A stretch of 64,000 nt of DNA from Myxococcales bacterium (lineage in GTDB: Bacteria; Myxococcota_A; Polyangia; Polyangiales; Polyangiaceae). Position numbers and translations under genes: made by a program. Shown one piece after another: positions 54,396 through 61,998 of this stretch. The number at the start of each line of letters is the position of its first letter. Position 1 is the stretch's first letter. The stretch is taken from NCBI GenBank assembly GCA_016720545.1, contig JADKKK010000005.1, positions 1 through 64,000 on the forward strand, written 5' to 3'. The notes beneath the pieces are model-generated. The model saw only the letters and a program-made list of their open reading frames with translations, was not told where the DNA came from and did no database searches.

Positions 54396-54989
54396 CGCGC
54401 TCCCGCGAAAGTACTCGCGCTTCACCGCGCAGTACGCCGCGAAGCCCCACCAGCAGACGACCACCAGGAACACGGTGAGGGTGCCGACCTCGAGGATCGC
54501 GTCCGCCGGCAGGAGCGAGGTGACCTCTTCGTGCCCTTCGAGGGCGTGCGCGAGCTCGGCCTTGCGCGCGGGGGTGTCGAACGCGAAGAGCGCGCGCTCG
54601 AGCGTGTAGAGCGCGGTGCCGCCGAGCACCGCGTAGAGCCCCCACGGCCGCGGCCGGAGGAGGGCCACGCCCATGGCCACGAAGACGCCGACGTAGGCCA
54701 GGTGGTAGACGACCGCGAAGCCCCCGCCGCGCAGCGCGCCGAAGAGCGGCACCGTCGACGTGATCGAGACGAGCTCGAACGCGGCCGAGACGAGGAAGAG
54801 CGCGCCGGACGACTTCATCGTGAAGTTCGCCATTCCCGCGTTGACTGGCTTCGGCGCCGCGGCGTTGGGGTGCCGCGCGTGCGGAGAGCGCCACGCCGAG
54901 CCGTCGCCCGCGGCCTCTTTTACGGCGCCGCAGAAGCGGCAGAGGATGGCCGCGTCTTGGATCTCTTCGGCGCAGTAGGGGCACCTCAT
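54381..54989 (-). CDS. Zinc-ribbon membrane protein
   Basis: This 202-residue protein begins MRCPYCAEEIQDAAILCRFCG, a four-Cys zinc-ribbon. A linker is followed by four membrane helices (about 60-200) and a basic C-terminus. It overlaps the end of the glycosyltransferase remnant on the other strand. Function is unknown. Confidence 0.8.
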   Translation of the reverse strand: MRCPYCAEEIQDAAILCRFCGAVKEAAGDGSAWRSPHARHPNAAAPKPVNAGMANFTMKSSGALFLVSAAFELVSITSTVPLFGALRGGGFAVVYHLAYVGVFVAMGVALLRPRPWGLYAVLGGTALYTLERALFAFDTPARKAELAHALEGHEEVTSLLPADAILEVGTLTVFLVVVCWWGFAAYCAVKREYFRGSASRPG

Positions 54990-55098
54990 GGCCGGTCCCT
55001 TGGTCGCGTGCGGGAGCGCGAGGCTGGTTCATGGATGGGGCCTCTCGTGCGGCGCGCAGACTACACCGCCCCGTCGGCGACGCCCGCGACCGAAAGCC

Positions 55099-56130
55099 TC
55101 ACGCGAGCATCGTTATTCCGTGGCGTGGGTCCTTGGTGCCGATCTCGAGCGCCGCCGCGCGCGTGATGACGTCGAGCGGTGGCCGCCCGCGCACGGCGAG
55201 CCGCACGCGGGCCCGGGCGATCTTCGAGTTGAGGCAATACGTGGTGTCGCCCACGGGGTTCTCGTAGGCGAGCCCCACGAAGTCGGCTGTGTCGGCCCAC
55301 ACCTCCCCGGACACCTGCGCGAGGTCGTTGTGGGCCTCGAACTCCCACCGGCGTTCGCCGATCGCCCCTCGCGCACGGAGCAGCGTGAGCGCGCCGTTCA
55401 GGTCATACCGAACGCCGCGGTGACGCACGCACACCACGGTGAGCGGCGGCGCGAGCAGCGGGCCCACCTTGACGCGGCCCGTGACGCCCTCGAGCACGAG
55501 GTCCTCCTCGTTGTCCCACTGGTTGGCGTGGCACCACGCGTAGAGCTCGGCGTGCTTCGTGCCCCAGTTGTGGCCTTGCATGCCGCGCCAGCCGTCGACC
55601 GCGACCTCCACGCCGTCCACCGAGTAGCGGCCTTCGAAGCGGGAGTCGGGGTGAGGCGACACGAGCTTCGAGCTCGGCAGCGGTCCAGTGTACATGCGTG
55701 GGCTAGGGAAGGGGACGAGGGCGGGGGCTCCCGGCTCGAAGCGGAGGTCGAACGCGATGGGCACGCGTGACCCCGTGAGCGCCGAGCCCCGGACCGAGCC
55801 CCGGAGCCGCCCCTCGTCGACGACGAGGTCGGCCACTCGGATGGCCAGCCGGTCGCGCGAGAAGCTCGCCCTCGCGAGCGGGACGGTCTCCTTCGCGGCC
55901 ACGTGCCCGCCCTCGCGATCGAACGCGATGGCCCACGCCTCGGCCACCGGGAGGCGGCCTCGGCCCGCCCGCTCGAGCAGCGTGGCCTTGAGCCAAAGCG
56001 CGCGCCGCCCCTCGGGATCGTTCAGCTTGAAAAAGTAGCTTTCGACGTGGGGGCGCTGCGTGTGGCTGGTGCCGGAGGCGCCGGCGTGGCGGACGCCGTT
56101 CCATGGAGGCAGGGAACTTTGGGCTTGCAT
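55099..56130 (-). CDS. CrtC/AttH-like lipocalin-domain protein
   Basis: This 343-residue protein starts at the ATG at 56130. It has no signal peptide. The features HVESYFFKLNDPEGRRALW, WRGMQGHNWGTKHAELYAW and DLNGALTLLRARG resemble the lipocalin-like fold of carotenoid hydratases (CrtC), AttH and tocopherol cyclases. These act on long isoprenoid or polyketide substrates. It is divergent from the GMC oxidoreductase, 60 bp apart, so a common pathway on a hydrophobic substrate is plausible. Which reaction it performs is not known. Confidence 0.65.
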   Translation of the reverse strand: MQAQSSLPPWNGVRHAGASGTSHTQRPHVESYFFKLNDPEGRRALWLKATLLERAGRGRLPVAEAWAIAFDREGGHVAAKETVPLARASFSRDRLAIRVADLVVDEGRLRGSVRGSALTGSRVPIAFDLRFEPGAPALVPFPSPRMYTGPLPSSKLVSPHPDSRFEGRYSVDGVEVAVDGWRGMQGHNWGTKHAELYAWCHANQWDNEEDLVLEGVTGRVKVGPLLAPPLTVVCVRHRGVRYDLNGALTLLRARGAIGERRWEFEAHNDLAQVSGEVWADTADFVGLAYENPVGDTTYCLNSKIARARVRLAVRGRPPLDVITRAAALEIGTKDPRHGITMLA

Positions 56131-56131
56131 C

Positions 56132-56159
56132 TTCGTTCTGAATTTACAGAATGCACGAA
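56132..56159. promoter_or_regulatory. AT-rich nested inverted repeat between divergent genes
   Basis: TTCTG-AATTTA-CAGAA (56136-56151) lies inside a wider TTCGT ... ACGAA pairing (56132-56159). The region is AT-rich against a very GC-rich background and falls in the 60-bp gap shared by the CrtC-like and GMC genes. It looks like an operator that could control both. This is inference from symmetry only. Confidence 0.45.
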
Positions 56160-56190
56160 ACGAATCAACCCCAGCGAGAAGGTTTCCCCC

Positions 56191-58689
56191 ATGGCGATGC
56201 CGAGCGACACGCTCGCGGGCCCGATCTCCGCGAGCGCCGCGGGCGCTCCTCCCGCTCCCCCCGCCCCCGGCGTCTCCGCCAGCTCCCGCGCCGAGGTGCT
56301 CACGCCGGCCGAACGTCGCGTCGCCCTCGCGCTCGCGGAGGCCGCGCTGCCCAGCCTCGCGAGCCTCGGCGGGCGCATGCCGGGTGGAAGCGAAGCGACC
56401 GTGGCCAGGCTCGACGCGCTCCTGTCGAAGCTCGGGGAGCCGGCCGCCCGCGCCGCCCGCGCGGGCCTCTGGGCGGCCGAGCTGTGGTCCGTACCGCGCC
56501 ACGGCGGCCGGCTCTCCGCGCTGCCGCTCGACCGCCGCATTCGTGCGGTCGAGGCCTGGGGCGAGAGCCCTTCGCGCCACGAGCGTTGGGCGCTGCGCGC
56601 CCTCCTCACGCTGGTGAAGTCGGCCCACTTCGACCACCCCGAGACCTACGCCCACGTGGGCTGCGCGTATGCCCCGTCCGGCCCCAAGGTCGTCGAGCGC
56701 GCGGCGTGGCGCTCCCAAGTCACCGACGGTGCCGCCGTCACCGAAGACCTCGAGCTCGCCTGCGAGGTGGTGGTGATCGGCACCGGCGCCGGCGGCGCCG
56801 CAGCGGCCTACGAGCTGGCGCGGCGGGGGCGCGCCGTGCTGCTCTTGGAAGACGGTGCATTCACCACGCGTGCCGACTTCGACGGCCGGCCGACCACCGC
56901 GTACAAAAACATGTACCTCGGCCTCGGCTCCACGGTGGCGTTCGGCAACGTCGCGGCGCCGGTCATGGCGGGGCGCGGCGTCGGGGGGAGCACGACGGTG
57001 AACTCGGGCACGTGCTACCGCGCGCCCGACGCGACGCTGGCGCGCTGGGGCGAGGAGCACGGCCTCACCATGCTCGCGGCCGAGCACCTCTCCCCCTACT
57101 ACGAGCGCGTCGAGTCCATGCTCCAGGTGGAGGTCGCGCCGCGCGCGTATCTTGGGGGCTCCGCGAGGGTCATCGCGCGGGGCGCCGAGCGTTTGGGGCT
57201 CGCGCACGGACCGCTCATGCGCAACGCGCCCGGGTGCGACGGGCAGGGCCTCTGCTGCTTCGGGTGCCCCACCGGCGCGAAGCGCTCCACCGACGTGAGC
57301 TACGTGCCGGAGGCGCTGAAGCGAGGCGCGGAGCTCGTCACCGGCGCGCGCGTTCAGCGCGTGAACGTCCGAGACGGGCGCGCCCGCGGCGTCACGGCCC
57401 GGCTGGCCTCTGGGCGCACGCTCGAGGTGCGAGCCGAGGCGGTCATCGTCGCGGCGGGGACGCTGCAGACCCCGATGCTCCTCGCCGACAGCGGGCTGTG
57501 CGGCCGCTCCGGCATGCTCGGCAAGAACCTCTCGATTCACCCCGCCACCAAGGTGATGGCGCTCTTCGACGAGACCATCGACATGTCCCGTGGCATTCCG
57601 CAGAGCTACGCTATCGACCAGTACGCGGACGAAGGGCTCATGTTCGAGGGCGCCTCGGCCCCGCTCGACGTCGCGGCCATCGCCATGCCGTGGGTCGGTC
57701 GGCGCTTCATGGAGGTGGTCGAGCGCTACGCGAACCTCGCGAGCTTCGGCCTGATGATCCAGGACACGAGCCGCGGGCAGGTGCGGCGTGGGCCGGGAGG
57801 CTCTCCGCTCATCACGTACGACCTGAACGAGCATGACCTCCGCCGCATGCAGCGCGGGATCGAAGTGCTGAGCGACGTGTTCCTCCGCGCGGGGGCCGAG
57901 CGCGTGCTCCCGATGGCCCATGGCTGCGAGGAGATCCGCAGCCAGGCCGATCTCGACAGGCTGCGCCGCATGCGCCTCCGCGCGGGCGACTTCGAGGTCA
58001 CCGCGTACCACCCGCTCGGCACTTGCCGCATGGGCACCGATCCGCGCCGCTCGTGCGTGGGACCCGACAACGAGGCGCACGACGTCTCCGGGCTCTTCGT
58101 GACCGACGGGAGCGCCGTGCCGTCCAGCCTCGGGCGGAACCCTCAGATGACCATCATGGCGCTCGCCCTCCGCGCGGCCGAGCAGCTGGACGGCCGCCTC
58201 GATCGCCTCGGCCCCGTGTCGCCCTCGCGGGCCGCCGGTGAAGCAGGCCGGGTGCTCGCCTTCGAGGAGACCATGGCGGGCACGTTCCAGCGCGTCGGTG
58301 AGGCGACGCGCCGACCCATCTCGTTCTCGCTCCGCGCGCGCTCGGGCCCGCTCACGGAGCTCGCGCGCACGACCCGGGTCGCGATCGACGGCGAGGTCCT
58401 CGCCGAGGGCTACGGCGCGCGGTGTCCGCTCGAGGGCACGCTCGAGCTCGACCTGCTCGGCGCAGGCGAGCTGCGCTACGACTTCACGTTCGTCGCCAAC
58501 GACGGGGAGCGCGCGCGTTTCCTGGGGAAGAAGACGGTCCGCGTCGCGGCGCTCGCCCACACGATGACCCACCTGCCCGCCGTGCTGCAGGACGCGCGGG
58601 GCGTCACGGTCGCCACGTGCGAGGTCGTGTTCGACCTGCGGCGCGACCTCGCGGCGTTCCTCCGCACGTTCAGGCTCACCGCCGCCTGA
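56191..58689 (+). CDS. GMC-family oxidoreductase with C-terminal extension
   Basis: This 832-residue protein starts at the ATG at 56191, with GAAGG upstream. Residues 1-180 are helical. FAD binding follows with VVVIGTGAGGAAAAYELARRG (about 194-214), GRGVGGSTTVNSG, a Cys cluster CDGQGLCCFGCPTG, and the closing GLFVTDGSAVPSSLGRNPQMT. These match GMC/long-chain alcohol oxidases. Beyond the usual end (about 680) an extra about 130-residue beta-rich domain is fused, with WEF/TFVAN-type strands resembling the lipocalin-like neighbour's class. It probably oxidises a sterol, alcohol or terpene. Confidence 0.88.
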   Translation: MAMPSDTLAGPISASAAGAPPAPPAPGVSASSRAEVLTPAERRVALALAEAALPSLASLGGRMPGGSEATVARLDALLSKLGEPAARAARAGLWAAELWSVPRHGGRLSALPLDRRIRAVEAWGESPSRHERWALRALLTLVKSAHFDHPETYAHVGCAYAPSGPKVVERAAWRSQVTDGAAVTEDLELACEVVVIGTGAGGAAAAYELARRGRAVLLLEDGAFTTRADFDGRPTTAYKNMYLGLGSTVAFGNVAAPVMAGRGVGGSTTVNSGTCYRAPDATLARWGEEHGLTMLAAEHLSPYYERVESMLQVEVAPRAYLGGSARVIARGAERLGLAHGPLMRNAPGCDGQGLCCFGCPTGAKRSTDVSYVPEALKRGAELVTGARVQRVNVRDGRARGVTARLASGRTLEVRAEAVIVAAGTLQTPMLLADSGLCGRSGMLGKNLSIHPATKVMALFDETIDMSRGIPQSYAIDQYADEGLMFEGASAPLDVAAIAMPWVGRRFMEVVERYANLASFGLMIQDTSRGQVRRGPGGSPLITYDLNEHDLRRMQRGIEVLSDVFLRAGAERVLPMAHGCEEIRSQADLDRLRRMRLRAGDFEVTAYHPLGTCRMGTDPRRSCVGPDNEAHDVSGLFVTDGSAVPSSLGRNPQMTIMALALRAAEQLDGRLDRLGPVSPSRAAGEAGRVLAFEETMAGTFQRVGEATRRPISFSLRARSGPLTELARTTRVAIDGEVLAEGYGARCPLEGTLELDLLGAGELRYDFTFVANDGERARFLGKKTVRVAALAHTMTHLPAVLQDARGVTVATCEVVFDLRRDLAAFLRTFRLTAA

Positions 58690-59052
58690 TCACCCGCACT
58701 TCCCGGCGGCGTCGACGCCCGCGCAGTCGGCGGCGGCCTTCACGGCGGTGACGCACGCGTCGACCTTCGCGGGATCGGCGCCGTTGTCCTTGATGCTCTG
58801 GGCGCTGTTCTGCTTGCAGGGGTCGAACGAGTTGGTCTCGCACTTGGCGACCTCGCTCGCGGGGAAGCAGGAGAGGTCGGCCTTGCGCTGGCGTTGCGCC
58901 GCGAGAAGACGCCGGCAGGTCTCGTCGACCGTGATGGTCGCGGGCGGCGTGCTGGGGGTACCCCCGCCTCCGGTGGTGGTCTCCACGGTGCACCCGATGG
59001 AGGCGGTCCCGAGGGCGGCGAAGGCGATGCAGGCGAGCGGGGCGAATCTCAT
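58690..59052 (-). CDS. Small Cys-containing lipoprotein
   Basis: This 120-residue protein starts at the ATG at 59052; the lipobox is ASIGC. After a Thr/Gly/Pro linker, six further Cys (TCRR, SCFP, KCET, PCKQ, ACVT, DCAG ... KCG) in a helical part suggest disulfides. No family is recognised. Its gene is convergent with the GMC gene and divergent from the kinase gene. Confidence 0.72.
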   Translation of the reverse strand: MRFAPLACIAFAALGTASIGCTVETTTGGGGTPSTPPATITVDETCRRLLAAQRQRKADLSCFPASEVAKCETNSFDPCKQNSAQSIKDNGADPAKVDACVTAVKAAADCAGVDAAGKCG

Positions 59053-59230
59053 CGCCGCATGGTGCCAGCGCGCGCGTCGTCCCGCAAAGCTCCCGTCCGC
59101 TGGCGCTGCGGTCGCGGTGCGGTCGCGCTGGTCGCTCCGTCGACCAGCACTGCGCGCGCGGTCAGCTCCGCGGCGCTCACCGAAGGTCGTCGAAGCCAGG
59201 CATAATCGTGTGGTATTCTTCCGCTGTTCC

Positions 59231-61996
59231 ATGTCGGTGGACCCTCCCACGTTCGATCCCGAGGCGGCGGCGCGCGCGCGGGTCGGCTCGGCGCTCAACG
59301 CGAAGTGGACCCTCGACCACCTGCTTGGCGTGGGTGGCATGGCGAGCGTCTTCGCGGCCACGCATCGAAACGGCACCCGCGCCGCGGTCAAGATCCTCGC
59401 CGCCGATCTGCTGAACGACGTGTCCATTCGCGAGCGCTTCCTCCGCGAGGGGAAGATCGCCAACCGCGTCGAGCACCCGGCGCGCGTGGCGGTCGTCGAC
59501 GACGACACGAGCGATCGGGGCGAGCCGTTCCTGGTGATGGAGCTGCTCCACGGCGAGACTCTCCACGACGCGCGGGTGGCGGCGGGTGGCACGCTCCCGC
59601 CCGAGCGCGCCCTCGAGATCTTCGACACCGTGCTCGACCTGCTCGCGCAGTGCCACGACGTCGGCGTGGTGCACCGTGACATCAAGCCGGCGAACATCTT
59701 CCTCTCCACCGACGGCGCCGTGAAGGTGCTCGACTTCGGCGTGGCCCGGCTGCGCGAGGGGCAGGCCAACACCGCCGACGCGACCCGAGCCGGCACCGCG
59801 ATCGGTACGCCCTCGTACACGGCGCCCGAGCAAGCGCTCGGCCTCGTCGACCAGGTCGACGGGCGCTCCGACACCTGGTCGGTCGGCGCGTGCCTCTACA
59901 CGGCGCTCACGGGGCACAAGCTGAACGACGCGCGCACCGAGGCGGAGTCTTTCGTGCTGGCCGCCACCCAGGCCGCGCCGTCGATCGCGAACGTCGCGCC
60001 CAACCTCCCGGTGGAGCTCGTCGCCTTCGTCGATCGCGCGCTCGCCTACGAGCGTGAGCGGCGCTTCCAAGACGCGCGCTCCATGCTCGGCGAGCTGCGC
60101 GGGCTCCTCGCGGCCCTGCGCGCGGGCCTCATGGGCGCCTCCGCCCCCGGCAAGGAAGCCCGGGGCATGAAGGTGCGCAGCAACGTCGTGGGGGCCGACG
60201 GAGAGGAGCTCTCCGAAGAGGGCAAGAAGGCCGTACGGGAACGTCTCACCCACATCTGGAAGCTCGTGGGGGTGTGCCTGTCGGACGTGCGCCAGTACGG
60301 GTGGAACCACCCGAACTCGGCGCGGAGCCTCCGCACGGGCTTCGAGCAGGCGGTCGACTCGCTGACCGCGTTCCCCAGCGACATCCTCTGGGACGTGGCG
60401 GTCGCCGGGTTCTTCTCCCACGGCGCGAGCATCTGGGCGCCAGACCGCATGCCGTTCGATCGCATCCCCTATCAGCTCTTCGGCGACGGCGTTCGACGCA
60501 TCCAGCTACTCCCAGGCATCACCGAGGACGAGTTTCGCGATCTCGTGGCCATCTTCGTGCGCGAGGTGTCTGCGCTCACCTCCTCCGCGGAGGACGACTC
60601 GGTCACCGCGCTGTGGGACCGGCGCTTCGAGCACGTCGCGTACGTCGCGATCGACTCGTTCGCCTCCGGCGAGGGAGACGCGGACTCGATGGCCGACGCG
60701 ATGGAGGTCACGCGGGAGCTCGCCCGGATGGCGGAGCTCGACCGCGACGAGCAGGACGACTCCCTCGCGAACCGCGCGGCGCAGCTCAACCTCGCCGCCC
60801 AGCTGAAGGCGAGCGGGGAGTCGGCGGCGGCGCTCTCGGTGGACCCCCTCACCCGGGCGACGCTCGGCGCTCAGATGAATCTGAGCGAGGACAAGTGGCG
60901 CGACCGCTTCGCGGACGCGTTCGCGGACGGCTACCTCCTCGCGAGGAACCGCGGCGACGCGCCAAAGCTCGACGACGCCCTCCGGGAGTGGACGGTAGAC
61001 CAGCTCGCGCTCCACTCGCACGCCGCGGTGTTCGAGCTCTTCGAGGCACTGACGGGCGCGCTCGGCCAGCGGCGCCCCGATGAGCGCGAGGAGCTCGAGC
61101 AGGCGATCGCTCGCGTGATGCTGCCGTTCAGCACGCTCTCCGCGGTGTTCCAGGAGCTCGCCAAGCAATCACGCGACGAGAGCCTCGAGGTCGCGATCGA
61201 CTCCTCGCTGATCGTCGGCGTCGCCAAGGCGCTCGACCTGCTCGGGAACGACTCGATGCTGCTCCCGTGCTGCTCATGCTATGATGGCGTCCGCTCCGAG
61301 CCGCTCCGAGCCGTCCTGCTCAAGTACATGAGGCGCTGGGTCAACGGAAACGAGGCGAAGCTCGGCGACCTCCTCGGGACGTGCGGGCCCGACCTCGGCG
61401 TGGCGATCCTCAAGCTCGTCGGCGCGGTGAACAGCGCTGCCGCGCTCGCGGCCCTCGACCGTGGCCTCACGAGCTCCCACCTCGCCGTGCGCCTCGAGGC
61501 GCTCATGCACATGGGCGACGAGAAGAAGGAGCAAGTGCGCGTCGAGGTGAAGGGCATGCTCGACAGCGACAAGGCCGAGGTGCGCCGCGAGACGCTGCGG
61601 CTCGTCGTGGGGCGTGGACTCGCGCTCGCCGGCCCGACGCTCGTGCTCCGCATCCAGGCTCCTACGTTTCACGACCTTCCGATCGAGGAGCGGCGCCTGT
61701 GGATGCGCTCCTTGTGGGAGCTGAACGCCGCTCGAGCAGACGCCGTGTGCTCGGAAGTGTTGATGAAATACCAGTTCGTGCCGACGGAGCGCGCGGAGGC
61801 GACCCGCGCCTTGGCGGCCGACATCCTGCGCGAATCGTCGTCCTCGGCGGAGGCCATCGAGGCGGCGACGTCGGCCGCCAAGAAGCGTTGGTGGAACTCC
61901 GACGCGGTGCGCGAGGCGGCCGAGCACGCGCTCGCGGCGATCGTGGCGCGTCGCTCGGGTGCCGCCACGGCGAGCGGGTCGCGGGGGGGCCCGTGA
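59231..61996 (+). CDS. Eukaryotic-like Ser/Thr protein kinase with long helical C-terminus
   Basis: This 921-residue protein starts at the ATG at 59231. Its kinase domain (about 25-295) is complete: glycine loop LGVGGMASV (32-40), K54, HRDIKPAN (148-155), DFG (168-170) and GTPSYTAPEQ (192-201). No membrane helix is present. The next about 600 residues are helical and include HEAT-like units (AALDRGLTSSHLAVRLEAL, DSDKAEVRRETLRL). It is followed 2 nt later, or by GTGA overlap, by the HD-GYP-like gene, so the two probably work as a signalling pair. Confidence 0.9.
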   Translation: MSVDPPTFDPEAAARARVGSALNAKWTLDHLLGVGGMASVFAATHRNGTRAAVKILAADLLNDVSIRERFLREGKIANRVEHPARVAVVDDDTSDRGEPFLVMELLHGETLHDARVAAGGTLPPERALEIFDTVLDLLAQCHDVGVVHRDIKPANIFLSTDGAVKVLDFGVARLREGQANTADATRAGTAIGTPSYTAPEQALGLVDQVDGRSDTWSVGACLYTALTGHKLNDARTEAESFVLAATQAAPSIANVAPNLPVELVAFVDRALAYERERRFQDARSMLGELRGLLAALRAGLMGASAPGKEARGMKVRSNVVGADGEELSEEGKKAVRERLTHIWKLVGVCLSDVRQYGWNHPNSARSLRTGFEQAVDSLTAFPSDILWDVAVAGFFSHGASIWAPDRMPFDRIPYQLFGDGVRRIQLLPGITEDEFRDLVAIFVREVSALTSSAEDDSVTALWDRRFEHVAYVAIDSFASGEGDADSMADAMEVTRELARMAELDRDEQDDSLANRAAQLNLAAQLKASGESAAALSVDPLTRATLGAQMNLSEDKWRDRFADAFADGYLLARNRGDAPKLDDALREWTVDQLALHSHAAVFELFEALTGALGQRRPDEREELEQAIARVMLPFSTLSAVFQELAKQSRDESLEVAIDSSLIVGVAKALDLLGNDSMLLPCCSCYDGVRSEPLRAVLLKYMRRWVNGNEAKLGDLLGTCGPDLGVAILKLVGAVNSAAALAALDRGLTSSHLAVRLEALMHMGDEKKEQVRVEVKGMLDSDKAEVRRETLRLVVGRGLALAGPTLVLRIQAPTFHDLPIEERRLWMRSLWELNAARADAVCSEVLMKYQFVPTERAEATRALAADILRESSSSAEAIEAATSAAKKRWWNSDAVREAAEHALAAIVARRSGAATASGSRGGP

Positions 61997-61998
61997 CC

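Noticed and set aside
56131..58572. Minus-strand extension of the CrtC-like frame to 1,157 codons
   Set aside because: It would be antisense to the whole GMC oxidoreductase, whose motifs are unmistakable; the ATG at 56130 gives a sensible start.
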